Source of the DNA: Bacteroides clarus YIT 12056
Lineage (GTDB): Bacteria; Bacteroidota; Bacteroidia; Bacteroidales; Bacteroidaceae
Direction: 5' to 3'
NCBI RefSeq assembly: GCF_900129655.1
Contig: NZ_FQWK01000006.1
Location: forward strand, 62,001-126,000
Length of the DNA stretch: 64,000 nucleotides
Position numbers and translations under genes: made by a program. How positions within the stretch are numbered: position 1 is the first letter of the stretch; every line of letters starts with the position of its first letter. Below, one piece after another: positions 44,109-52,220 of this stretch. The notes beneath the pieces were generated by a model that was not told where the DNA came from, made no database searches, and was given only the letters and a program-made list of their open reading frames with translations.

Positions 44109-46559
44109 TTGAAAAACCAAAACAGAAAATTAAAAAATACGGACGTGAAAGAAGAAATATACGACGACTTGTTCGAAGAAAAAGAAGAAAAGACCAACTG
44201 GCAGGCTATACTTTTCAAATATGTCATCCGCTGGCCGTGGTTTATCGCCTCAGTCATCCTTTGTCTGGTATGCGCCTGGTTCTATCTGAAAACCACCACT
44301 CCTGTATATAACATCAATGCATCCATTATCATTAAGGATGACAAGAAAGGCGGGAACGCAAACGACCTTAGCGCTTTCGAGGATATCGGCATCATATCTT
44401 CTTCTAAAAACATTGACAATGAAATCGAAATTCTTCGCAGTAAATCGCTCATCAAAGATGTAGTCAGCGAACTGGGCTTATATATCAACTATTCCGGTGA
44501 AAGCGGATTTAACAAGACCGATTTATATGGTTCATCTCCGGTACTCGTACACTTCCTGCCGGAAGATGCCGAACGCCTTACTGCCCCTATATTTCTGAGT
44601 ATCAGCTATAATTCCGACCGTCAGATAGATGTAACGGCAACTGTTAACGGAAATACCGTCAACAAACATTTCACGGAGCTGCCTGCCGTTCTGTCCGGTG
44701 AAGCGGGTACACTCACTTTTATGTCCAATCCTTCCGTAGCCCTCACGGGCAGCGGTAACATAGAGGTAAGCATCGTCAATCCCCTATCCGTAGCCAAAGG
44801 TTACCGGACAGCCCTGTCTATCGAACCGACCAGCAAAACCACTTCCGTCGTTACCGTATCGGTGAAAAACACCAGTAAGAAACGCGGTGAGGATTTTATC
44901 AACAAACTGATAGAGATATATAACAAGAACGCCAACAACGACAAAAACGAAGTTGCGCAGAATACCGCCCGTTTCATCGATGAGCGCATCTCCGTCATCA
45001 ATCAGGAGTTAGGTACCACGGAGCAGGAGTTGGAAAGCTTCAAGCGCGAAGCGGGGCTTACCGACCTCAGCAGCGATGCCCAGCTTGCCATCAGCGAACA
45101 GTCCGCCTATGAAAAACTTTGTGTGGAAAACGGCACGCAACTCAACCTGATTCAATATCTCTCCGAATACATCCGGAAGCCGGAAAACGTAACCGCCACT
45201 CTCCCCGCCAATGTAGGGCTGAACGACGAAACCCTGTCCGGACTCATAGCCCAATACAACGCCCTGATTTTGGAACGCAACCGCCTGTTGCGCACCTCTT
45301 CGGAAACCAATCCGGTTGTACGCCGTCTCGACAGCAACATAGAGGACATGCGCGCCGGTATCATTACAACCATTGCCAGCGTGCGCAAGGGATTGCTCAT
45401 CACCAAAGCCGACCTCGACCGCCAGGCAGGCAAATACGCCGGACGCATCAGTAACGCCCCCGCCCAGGAACGCCGCTTTGTCAGCATCCAGCGCCAACAG
45501 GAAATCAAAGCAGGACTTTATCTCATGCTGTTGCAGAAACGCGAGGAAAACAACATCGCGCTGGCCGCCACCGCCAATAATGCCAAAATCATTGACGATG
45601 CGATAGCGGATGATTTCCCCATATCTCCCCAAAGCAAAAAAATCTACATGATAGCATTCGTGCTCGGACTCGGTATTCCGGTAGGAGTCATTTATCTCCT
45701 GAACCTGCTCAGTTTCCGTATCGAAGGACGTGCCGATGTCGAGAAGCTCACCGATGTACCCATTATCGGTGATGTGCCCCTCACAGAACCGGAAGCCGGA
45801 CACACCCATACCATTGCCGTCCGTGAAAACGACAATGACATCATGGCGGAAACATTCCGCAGTCTACGCACCAATCTGCTTTTCATATTGGGCGACCCGA
45901 ATAAAAAAGTAATCCTTGTCACTTCCACCATGAGCGGTGAAGGAAAAACGTTCATCGCTTCCAACCTTGCCGTCAGTCTGGCGCTCTTGGGTAAAAAGGT
46001 AATCATCGTCGGACTGGATATCCGCAAACCGGGGTTGAACAAGGTATTCCACATTCCTCATAAGGAACGGGGCATTACCCAGTATCTGTCCGCTCCCCAA
46101 AGCACAGACCTGCGTTCCATGGTACTCCCTACCGATATATCCGCCAATCTCAGCGTACTGTCGGGCGGAGCCGTACCGCCGAACCCGACGGAACTGCTGG
46201 CGCGTCAGTCTCTGGCAGATGCCATCGATATATTGAAAAAAGAATACGATTACATTGTGCTTGACACGGCTCCCATCGGTATGGTAACAGACACGCAACT
46301 CATCGCCCGTGTAGCCGACGCGAGTATTTATGTCTGCCGGGCCGACTATACGCACAAGAACGATTACCGGCTAATCAATGAATTGTACAACAATAAACGC
46401 CTGCCTAACTTATGTACCGTCATTAACGGACTGGACATGACAAAGAAAAAATACGGCTATTACTACGGTTACGGTAAGTATGGCAAGTATTATGGCTATG
46501 GTAAGAAATACGGATATGGCTACGGGTATGGCTATGGTGACACCCCCGATACCAAATAA
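44109..46559 (+). CDS. Wzc-like chain-length regulator and tyrosine kinase
   Basis: 816 residues. The start is a TTG at 44109 just behind AAGGAGA, one of the few strong Shine-Dalgarno sequences in this window; no ATG is near. A Wzz domain with membrane helices at about 37-58 and 515-535, a long coiled coil (about 265-480), then a BY-kinase domain with Walker A STMSGEGKTFIASNLA, Walker A' VIIVGLDIRKPGLN and Walker B YIVLDTAPIG. The C-terminus is a tyrosine cluster with about 17 Tyr in 40 residues, the autophosphorylation tail. Controls polymer length and export with Wza. Confidence 0.96.
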   Translation: MKNQNRKLKNTDVKEEIYDDLFEEKEEKTNWQAILFKYVIRWPWFIASVILCLVCAWFYLKTTTPVYNINASIIIKDDKKGGNANDLSAFEDIGIISSSKNIDNEIEILRSKSLIKDVVSELGLYINYSGESGFNKTDLYGSSPVLVHFLPEDAERLTAPIFLSISYNSDRQIDVTATVNGNTVNKHFTELPAVLSGEAGTLTFMSNPSVALTGSGNIEVSIVNPLSVAKGYRTALSIEPTSKTTSVVTVSVKNTSKKRGEDFINKLIEIYNKNANNDKNEVAQNTARFIDERISVINQELGTTEQELESFKREAGLTDLSSDAQLAISEQSAYEKLCVENGTQLNLIQYLSEYIRKPENVTATLPANVGLNDETLSGLIAQYNALILERNRLLRTSSETNPVVRRLDSNIEDMRAGIITTIASVRKGLLITKADLDRQAGKYAGRISNAPAQERRFVSIQRQQEIKAGLYLMLLQKREENNIALAATANNAKIIDDAIADDFPISPQSKKIYMIAFVLGLGIPVGVIYLLNLLSFRIEGRADVEKLTDVPIIGDVPLTEPEAGHTHTIAVRENDNDIMAETFRSLRTNLLFILGDPNKKVILVTSTMSGEGKTFIASNLAVSLALLGKKVIIVGLDIRKPGLNKVFHIPHKERGITQYLSAPQSTDLRSMVLPTDISANLSVLSGGAVPPNPTELLARQSLADAIDILKKEYDYIVLDTAPIGMVTDTQLIARVADASIYVCRADYTHKNDYRLINELYNNKRLPNLCTVINGLDMTKKKYGYYYGYGKYGKYYGYGKKYGYGYGYGYGDTPDTK

Positions 46560-46572
46560 AATATATACCCCA

Positions 46573-46626
46573 TAAGTCCGGGGCTTGCACGCGCGACACC
46601 GTTCTCGTTTCCGGGCTTATTTTTTG
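46573..46626 (+). terminator. Terminator between the Wzc-like gene and upxY
   Basis: 9-bp stem TAAGTCCGG / CCGGGCTTA (one G-U) with a long loop, followed by a run of T. A second hairpin (GGTATGC at 46637 with GCATACC at 46670-46676) follows. Reading through them would need antitermination, possibly by UpxY itself. Confidence 0.6.
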
Positions 46627-46701
46627 TTTGTTTGCTGGTATGCTGCGGCGGTAGAGCGCTGCTGCCGGGCATACCTTTTACACTAACCGATCACAAAAAC
46701 A

Positions 46702-47265
46702 ATGCAGAATACGAATCACATAGAAATAAAAAGCAGCACAGCTCACCGCCAATGGCTGGTGGCCTATGTACAGTCGTGCCTCGAGAAAAAGACCGCGCAA
46801 CGGCTTGCCGCCATGGGTATCGAGTGCTATCTACCTGTTCAGAGCGAAATCCGCCAATGGAGCGACCGCCGCAAACGGGTCGACCGGCTGGTGATTCCCA
46901 TGATGATATTCGTACACGTCACTCCGCAGGAGCGGCCGCTTCCCCTAAGCCTGCAAGCTGTCAGCCGCTATATGGTGCTGCGCGGTGAAAGTACTCCCGC
47001 CGTCATTCCCGACGAACAGATGGCGCAGTTCCGCTTCATGCTCGACTACAGCCCCGAAGCAGTGGAAATGTGCAGCGTCCCGCTGGCTCCCGGCGATGCC
47101 GTAAAAGTCATAAAAGGCCCCCTTGCCGGCCTTGAAGGAGAGCTCATCACCGTCAACGGGAAAAGCAAAGTAGCTGTGCGACTGGATATGCTGGGATGCG
47201 CGCATGTAGACATCCCCATAGGGTTTGTCGAGAAAAAGGATAAAAAAGAAAAGGCTGTACGATGA
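46702..47265 (+). CDS. UpxY-family NusG-like transcription antiterminator
   Basis: 187 residues. NGN domain at about 15-115 (QWLVAYVQSCLEKKTAQRLA, IECYLPVQSEIRQWSDRRKR) and KOW domain near the end (GDAVKVIKGPLAGLEGELITV). In Bacteroides fragilis UpxY proteins associate with RNA polymerase on the leader of their own capsule operon and prevent early termination, giving locus-specific expression. Here the gene lies after the export genes and after a terminator, not at the head of the operon, so its target leader could be the one before wcaJ-like 41846 or the approximately 200-nt leader of ugd. Confidence 0.92.
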   Translation: MQNTNHIEIKSSTAHRQWLVAYVQSCLEKKTAQRLAAMGIECYLPVQSEIRQWSDRRKRVDRLVIPMMIFVHVTPQERPLPLSLQAVSRYMVLRGESTPAVIPDEQMAQFRFMLDYSPEAVEMCSVPLAPGDAVKVIKGPLAGLEGELITVNGKSKVAVRLDMLGCAHVDIPIGFVEKKDKKEKAVR

Positions 47266-47295
47266 TTTCACTTTATCACCTTACAGCCTTTTCCG
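47249..47295. terminator. Bidirectional terminator upxY / smalltalk-HU
   Basis: 11-bp stem AAAAGGCTGTA / TACAGCCTTTT with a 22-nt loop, between convergent genes. Confidence 0.8.
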
Positions 47296-47324
47296 CATCA
47301 TGTCAATTACACGTATTCCCGTCG

Positions 47325-47426
47325 CTAAAGCGTCATCGCATTTGCTCCAAACACGCCCAGCACAGCCGAAGCCACCGCAATCACCACCTTCAAAATCGTA
47401 TCCCAGATTCCTCTACTTTTGCTCAT
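47325..47426 (-). CDS. Smalltalk small protein
   Basis: A 33-codon ORF from the ATG at 47426. Basic start MSKSRGIWDTILK, then a hydrophobic helix VVIAVASAVLGVFGANA, ending AMTL. This matches the Bacteroides smalltalk family of tiny membrane proteins, which accompany HU-like genes at capsule loci. It lies 35 nt after the HU-like gene on the same strand. Function is unknown. It is too short to stand out in routine gene calling. Confidence 0.75.
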   Translation of the reverse strand: MSKSRGIWDTILKVVIAVASAVLGVFGANAMTL

Positions 47427-47461
47427 TTTCTTGCAATTAATTTATAATTCATAACCCATTC

Positions 47462-47962
47462 TCATCCCAGCGGATTCTCTTCCTCTCCACCGGTATTCCC
47501 ACCGCCGCCATTACCGCCCGGTGCCGTGCTGCCATCGGCAGATACCAGCTCGAAAGAGACATTGTTGGCAGCTCCTTTCGTAGTGGCAACCGAATCGTTC
47601 ACCAGCCTCAAAGTCGTAGCGACCTTGAAGTTAATCCGCACCTTATCGATGTTTTTCACCGTACAATCCTTGGGATGTTCCGTGGCCACACAGTGAAACG
47701 AAGTGCGGAAAATACCGAAATCATCCAAACGGACACTGTTGCCGTCGGTCAGTTTCTCGCGCATGTTTCTCACGATAGCCTTACCTACATGCAGCACATC
47801 CTCTGCCGACATGCCACCCAAAGCCTCGATTTCTTCCGCGATGCGTTTCAAGTCATACATCTTCGCGTCACGCGGTTTTCTTTTCAAGGTATACACCAGC
47901 GGAGAAGTCTTGTCTCCGATCTTTTTGTAGCGCTGTGTACGCACTACCAATGCTGTCGCCAT
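47462..47962 (-). CDS. HU-family DNA-binding protein, capsule-locus type
   Basis: 166 residues. The HU/IHF-like fold spans about 1-125 (LKRIAEEIEALGGMSAEDVLHVGKAI, SVRLDDFGIFRTSF), with a longer N-terminus than classical HU. A low-complexity tail ends the protein (GGNGGGGNTGGEEENPLG). Proteins of this HU-like class are found in almost every Bacteroides capsule locus; they are probably nucleoid-type regulators, with no defined target. A minus-strand -7 box TATCTTTG lies at 48048-48041. It shares a transcript with the smalltalk gene. Confidence 0.9.
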   Translation of the reverse strand: MATALVVRTQRYKKIGDKTSPLVYTLKRKPRDAKMYDLKRIAEEIEALGGMSAEDVLHVGKAIVRNMREKLTDGNSVRLDDFGIFRTSFHCVATEHPKDCTVKNIDKVRINFKVATTLRLVNDSVATTKGAANNVSFELVSADGSTAPGGNGGGGNTGGEEENPLG

Positions 47963-48040
47963 AATTCTTCAGTTTTTAATTGTTAATTGTAAAACATTCA
48001 TCATTCAGTCCCGAGGGGCCCTTTCTCCTGACTGACCATG

Positions 48041-48048
48041 CAAAGATA
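48041..48048 (-). promoter_or_regulatory. -7 element of the HU-like gene
   Basis: TATCTTTG on the minus strand, 79 nt before the ATG at 47962; no good -33 box. Confidence 0.45.
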
Positions 48049-48208
48049 ACGCTTCGCCCACCCGTATCCGCCCCTTCGCGCATCATCACACGCCATAAGG
48101 CGTTTTTCAGCGGTTTTTGACACCTTACGACGCGATAAACCACGCTTTTTTCTTCCACAACCCACTAATTATCATTAACTTTACATCATACAACAACTCA
48201 TAAAAGCC

Positions 48209-48433
48209 ATGGAAAAATCCTCTTTCACTCCCCGCAGTTACAGCAAAAGCGAACTGGCAATGCTATACAGTCCCTATATCACACCCAAAGCCGCCGTCCG
48301 CAAACTCAACCGCTGGATAGCTTTCAACCCCGGACTCCGGCAACAGCTCGCAGCCACCGGCATACTCCCCAACGCCAAATGCTACACCCCTATCCAAGTG
48401 CACGCCATCGTAGAAGCGTTGGGAGAACCGTAA
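48209..48433 (+). CDS. DUF4248 family protein
   Basis: 74 residues: FTPRSYSKSELAMLYSP, then AAVRKLNRWIAFNPGLRQQL and YTPIQVHAIVEALGEP. This is the DUF4248 pattern seen next to HU-like and primase/helicase genes in Bacteroides capsule loci. The helical layout looks like a small helix-turn-helix DNA-binding protein. No promoter consensus is visible. It is followed by the tandem 22-bp repeats. Confidence 0.85.
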   Translation: MEKSSFTPRSYSKSELAMLYSPYITPKAAVRKLNRWIAFNPGLRQQLAATGILPNAKCYTPIQVHAIVEALGEP

Positions 48434-48446
48434 CATAAAAACTCCA

Positions 48447-48556
48447 AGCGTTTAAAAGCCGAATGCCCGGTGTTTCAGAGGCAAACACCGGGCATTTCAG
48501 CCTGAAACACAAGGCATTCCGGAAGTAAATTCCCGGCCTTTCGGGAGCAAACTCAC
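48447..48556. repeat. Four to five tandem 22-bp imperfect palindromic repeats
   Basis: Units at 48469, 48491, 48513 and 48535, each 22 bp and starting GG, with consensus GGCNTTTCNGNAGNAAACNC; a degenerate unit may precede at 48447. Each is a small palindrome with TTTC on the left and AAAC on the right. A perfect 14-bp stem (48462-48475 with 48483-48496) competes with GTGTTTCAG (48470-48478) pairing to CTGAAACAC (48502-48510). The last unit overlaps the stop codon of the helicase gene. Confidence 0.7.
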
Positions 48557-50562
48557 GGAGTTGTCAGCCCCACCCACGGCAGCCTGTCCTTATCCAGCAC
48601 TTTCCCCTGCATCTCGGTCATTATCTGTTCCTCGGATTCCCGTTCGTCATATCGCCCGCACGGTTGCCTCACGAACAGCACACTCCCTGTCCGGCACAAA
48701 TCCTGGTCGCGTACTTTCAACATATCCAGCCGGGTATAACTCCTGTCCGGCTGCTCGATGCGGCTGATGGAAAAGATGAAATCGGCCAGGTTCGCCCAGT
48801 TGGCACTGCCCGAAATGGTATACATGTCTATTTCTTCCAGCTCGTTCTTCCCGTTCAGCTTTTTCAGGCTGCGGGGATGCGCCACAATAATCACCCAGAT
48901 TCCGTTGGTACGTCCCCACGCCTGCATCTGCGTCAGCATGGCTTTGATGGCCTGCGTCTCCGTATTGTAACGTCCGGTTTCCACTTCCATGAAAAGATAC
49001 GGGTCGATGATGAGATACTTCAACGGTACGGCGCGTTTCACCCGTTCCGCACGCTCTATGATGTTGGCGGGTGTGGGCGAAACCTCGTGCAAATCCAGGT
49101 GCGCCATGTGTCCGTCCAGAAAAGAGACGATGGGCTGCAACTGTTCACGGGTATATGCCGCCGTGTTCACCTTGCCCAGCATCAGGCGGATAAGATTTGC
49201 CATGTGCTTGTTCTTGTCGGGAACCTCAAAGGAGAGGTAGCACACATAGCGCCCCGTCTTGGCCATAAGGCGGCAAGTCAGGTCATTCAGGAAATCCGTC
49301 TTGCCGCTATTGGGCTTTCCGGTGGCGATTATCAGCCCGCCCTGGTCGGTGGGATGAAACACATGGTCGGTAAGCGGACCGTAACCCACATCGTAACCGT
49401 GGTCGTAATTGCCGCTCAACACATTCATAATCTCATCCGCACGCTCACTTACCGTGATGATGTCCGACGTATGATGCGGACACGCCGAGTCGATAATCTC
49501 ACGTACCACACCGGCGCCGTACATCACAAGCACGTCGGATATATCCTTACAACCGCCGGGCAGTACGGTGAACAGGCAACGCGTACCGAAATAGTCGGCA
49601 AGATGCTTCACAAGCGTTCTTCCGGGCAGGTCGCAGTCGCCGCAAATCACCAGTTCCCGCACCCTGTCCAGCCAGGGGCGAAAAGCCTCGAAGCCTTTGG
49701 AGAGGTCGCTTGCCGCGCCGTTGGGTACGCTGATGACGTACGGATATCCCGCCTCATGCAGGGTCAGCACATCCCGTTCACCTTCGGTGACAATCAGGCG
49801 CGGAACGTTCTCTTCGGCAATCCGCAACGGATTGATGCAGTCGATATTGTAAGGCGGGCAAGGCGTGGTGGGCGACTCCTGGCTCCAGCACTTGGTATAA
49901 CCGGAGGCGGAAACATCGCACGAGCGGTATTTCACATTGACGGGTTGCCCGTTGATGTAATTCACATAGGCGATACAGTGGTACATCATTCCCACAGCGT
50001 TCTTTTCATCCTTTTCATCCTTTTCACCCTTTCCGCTCTTACCGTCCTTGCCGCCGAAACAGCGATGCATCAGGCAACCGATACGCGCATCAACAGCGGT
50101 TTTCAAGGAAATGCCCATATCGGCAAGGTAGCGGCGGGCCGCAAGCTGTTCAGGGTCTGAAGTCTCCGGTTCGTCAGTCAGCGGTTTAATTTTGGAGATT
50201 ATCTCAGGCGACAGCCGCTTGTAGTCTTCGGGAATCATAGATACCTCGAACGCGGCATTTCCCCCGCCGACCGATGCCGACGCCATACCGCCCGGCTCTC
50301 CTTTTCCGAAACTCCGCTTTGCCGCCGGCGAAGCTCCCGCCGAATACGGATGTCCGGCATCCGACCGTACCGTGTCCCGCCGTTCTTCCCAAAAATCCTT
50401 CAACCTCCCGTGAAAGTCGCATCCCGCATAGAAGCAGTGATACAACCCCGTCTCACGTGAAATGGAAAGATGTTTCTTCCCGCACTTGGGACACTCCGCC
50501 ACAAAATTTTTCCCTACATTTCTACGCTCAGGAAAATCACTCAAATAATAAAAAGGTTTCAT
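48553..50562 (-). CDS. Primase/helicase-like protein (zinc finger, TOPRIM, RecA-like ATPase)
   Basis: 669 residues from the ATG at 50562; the frame from 50607 adds only residues encoded by AT-rich spacer. CHC2-type zinc finger at about 18-50 (CPKCGKKHLSISRETGLYHC), a TOPRIM-like part around 235-320 (LIVTEGERDVLTLHEAGYPYV, VICGDCDLPGR) and a DnaB/T7-gp4-like ATPase with ATGKPNSGKTDFLND and LIIDPYLFMEVE. This is the T7-primase-helicase layout. Such a gene is a regular part of Bacteroides capsule loci, of unknown role. It is transcribed leftward behind the 311-residue gene, against the capsule operon. Confidence 0.88.
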   Translation of the reverse strand: MKPFYYLSDFPERRNVGKNFVAECPKCGKKHLSISRETGLYHCFYAGCDFHGRLKDFWEERRDTVRSDAGHPYSAGASPAAKRSFGKGEPGGMASASVGGGNAAFEVSMIPEDYKRLSPEIISKIKPLTDEPETSDPEQLAARRYLADMGISLKTAVDARIGCLMHRCFGGKDGKSGKGEKDEKDEKNAVGMMYHCIAYVNYINGQPVNVKYRSCDVSASGYTKCWSQESPTTPCPPYNIDCINPLRIAEENVPRLIVTEGERDVLTLHEAGYPYVISVPNGAASDLSKGFEAFRPWLDRVRELVICGDCDLPGRTLVKHLADYFGTRCLFTVLPGGCKDISDVLVMYGAGVVREIIDSACPHHTSDIITVSERADEIMNVLSGNYDHGYDVGYGPLTDHVFHPTDQGGLIIATGKPNSGKTDFLNDLTCRLMAKTGRYVCYLSFEVPDKNKHMANLIRLMLGKVNTAAYTREQLQPIVSFLDGHMAHLDLHEVSPTPANIIERAERVKRAVPLKYLIIDPYLFMEVETGRYNTETQAIKAMLTQMQAWGRTNGIWVIIVAHPRSLKKLNGKNELEEIDMYTISGSANWANLADFIFSISRIEQPDRSYTRLDMLKVRDQDLCRTGSVLFVRQPCGRYDERESEEQIMTEMQGKVLDKDRLPWVGLTTP

Positions 50563-50593
50563 CATCCGATATTCATAATTTATAGTCTGTAAC

Positions 50594-51529
50594 TCATAAT
50601 TCAACACTCCCCCATTTTCCGCTCAGCACATTCCACTCCGCTCCCGCACCCGGACGGGGAGGCGCTTCATCCGGTATATTCACCACTCCTTCCAACGGGT
50701 CGTCGTAAAAGCGCAGGCCGCTTTCCTTATCCGTCCACTCAAACTCGCCAAGCGGATGATTATTGCGTTGCTCGCTCCGCATATCGGCAAGTTTTTGTAT
50801 CCGCCTCTGTCTTCCGGCATGTGCGGCGTCTTTTTGCATTCGTTGTCCACCGGCGGATTTCAGCAAGTTGTTCAGCCAGCATAGGCGTCCGGCATAGGTG
50901 GATTTCATGAAGCGTTCCTGTCCGGCGAAGTAAGGTACCAGCAGCTCATTCACCAAGTACACCAGATTGAGGCATGCGTCTTCACGTGTCAGTCCCTCTT
51001 CCTGCTGGAAACGATTGATGAGCGGAGTAAAGACCTGCGCTTTCTGTATCGGATTCTCATTGATGAGATGAAAGAAATGTCGTGCGGTCTCCAGACTTTT
51101 TTCCGCGGCAGATGTCTTTCCGGAGGATATATTATTCTTATTATCCTGTATAGTATATATATTATATATATCACCCTGCGGTAATTTTACCGGTAAAGTT
51201 TCCGCGGAATCATCCGTTTTTTCCTTCTCTTTCCAAAGGCAGGAATAGAACGAACCCATCCCGTACACATTATCGGCGGGTATGATGCCGAACGCCCCGC
51301 TTTGCCGGACTGCCTCGACCAGAAACCGTGCGTTCTTAAACTTCAGCGACTTACTGATATCATAGAAATTCTCTACGGGATAGACCGCATCCTCATTCAT
51401 ATAGGCGGGCATCCCCAAGAGCAACTCCAAAAGTTTCGCAACGGTGGAGTCTGTGATTTTCCGACTTTTCCATTGTCCGATGGTCTTTTGCAGCTCCCGT
51501 ACGGAAAGTGTTGTTTTATGTGCTTTCAT
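50594..51529 (-). CDS. Capsule-locus replication-associated protein (DUF7833-like)
   Basis: 311 residues, no signal. The N-terminal block is a helical DNA-binding-like region (KLLELLLGMPAYMNEDAVYP), the middle has a charged linker of low complexity (about 118-150), and the C-terminal part has VYLVNELLVPYFAGQERFMK. This matches the protein that commonly precedes the primase/helicase gene in Bacteroides capsule loci and resembles replication-organiser-like proteins; I only half-recognise the family. Its stop lies 32 nt before the helicase start, so they form an operon. Promoter on the minus strand at 51571-51564. Confidence 0.7.
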   Translation of the reverse strand: MKAHKTTLSVRELQKTIGQWKSRKITDSTVAKLLELLLGMPAYMNEDAVYPVENFYDISKSLKFKNARFLVEAVRQSGAFGIIPADNVYGMGSFYSCLWKEKEKTDDSAETLPVKLPQGDIYNIYTIQDNKNNISSGKTSAAEKSLETARHFFHLINENPIQKAQVFTPLINRFQQEEGLTREDACLNLVYLVNELLVPYFAGQERFMKSTYAGRLCWLNNLLKSAGGQRMQKDAAHAGRQRRIQKLADMRSEQRNNHPLGEFEWTDKESGLRFYDDPLEGVVNIPDEAPPRPGAGAEWNVLSGKWGSVEL

Positions 51530-51563
51530 CGCATTTTATTTTAATTTATTAAAAAAGCTGTCG

Positions 51564-51579
51564 CAAAGATATACCTTTG
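51564..51579. promoter_or_regulatory. Abutting divergent -7 elements
   Basis: CAAAGATA (51564-51571, TATCTTTG on the minus strand) touches TACCTTTG (51572-51579, plus strand). The two would drive the helicase operon and the small frameshifted gene at 51657. No good -33 box for either. Confidence 0.55.
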
Positions 51580-51591
51580 CACCCACATTCT

Positions 51592-51614
51592 CCGTACCCA
51601 TATAGTGGGTACGG
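51592..51614 (+). promoter_or_regulatory. Hairpin in the leader of the small frameshifted gene
   Basis: Perfect 9-bp stem CCGTACCCA / TGGGTACGG with loop TATAG, just downstream of the predicted start point and 43 nt before the ATG. It may be an operator for autoregulation or an RNA element. Confidence 0.5.
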
Positions 51615-51656
51615 ATATCAAACATTTCTATTTAATTAACTAAAAACAATTTCATT

Positions 51657-51928
51657 ATGAAATCAAACAGATTCATTTCCGACCATCCGGAATTCGGCGC
51701 GTTCCTCAAAAAAGAACTGAAACAACTTGGTATTCCCAGAGAGGTATTCCGTTCTACTTGTCACATGAAGCAAAGCTATCTTGAGGACATAAAAAAGGGC
51801 TCCATAATTATGAGGTAGATAGTTACCGGCTCATTCTGAGCGCATTTGAAGAGTTCACGACACCGGAAAACGCACAGCGTATCTATCGGGAAGGGGTAAA
51901 ATTCTTGTTTCCTAAGCTGAAAGAATAA
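51657..51928 (+). pseudogene. Small HTH-like protein with a -1 frameshift
   Basis: Frame 0 gives 53 residues (MKSNRFISDHPEFGAFLKKE ... DIKKGSIIMR, stop at 51816-51818). Shifting -1 at ATA AAA AAG (about 51790-51798) opens GLHNYEVDSYRLILSAFEEF, then TTPENAQRIYREGVKFLFPK, LKE and a stop at 51926-51928, giving about 90 residues that read as one protein. The site is the classic A-AAA-AAG slippery heptamer in the correct phase. It may be programmed frameshifting, a mutation, or a sequencing error in a run of six A. The N-terminal part looks like a helical DNA-binding domain; family not recognised. Confidence 0.55.
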
Positions 51929-51980
51929 GGTTCTGCTGTGGTTTTATGAAAGAAAATATCATTCAATTTTCTTCATAAAC

Positions 51981-52012
51981 TTTGGCATATTACAACTTAA
52001 TTCGTAATTTTG
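51981..52012 (+). promoter_or_regulatory. Fixed promoter of the ugd-led capsule unit
   Basis: TTTG (51981-51984), 20 nt, TAATTTTG (52005-52012): full consensus, no inverted repeats around it. The leader to the ATG at 52221 is about 200 nt, AT-rich with a GC-rich GGGAGGGGCGAGAGCG island (52060-52075); a candidate UpxY-responsive leader. Confidence 0.75.
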
Positions 52013-52220
52013 CCACGCATTTATCAATTACTATTGCTTTCGCCTCTTCCGGATTTTGGGAGGGGCGAGAGCGTAGCGTACTTATCATTATCTATCCAAT
52101 CAAAATTTTTACCATATTCGAATTTTAAAATATTTTCATACAAAATATTTTAAAGGTTCTTTATGCATAAACCAAACCACTTCTTTCCCCTTAAAACGAG
52201 TAAACTTTATTAATATCAAT

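Noticed and set aside
44109..44111. Missing N-terminus of the Wzc-like gene because no ATG is present
   Set aside because: A TTG directly after AAGGAGA, 6 nt behind the Wza-like stop, gives a full-length protein.
48469..48556. CRISPR array
   Set aside because: The 22-bp units follow each other without spacers and differ from each other, and there are no cas genes. It is a tandem repeat.
48664..50160. 498-codon open frame on the plus strand
   Set aside because: Antisense to the primase/helicase gene; its openness follows from GC-rich codon use of that gene.
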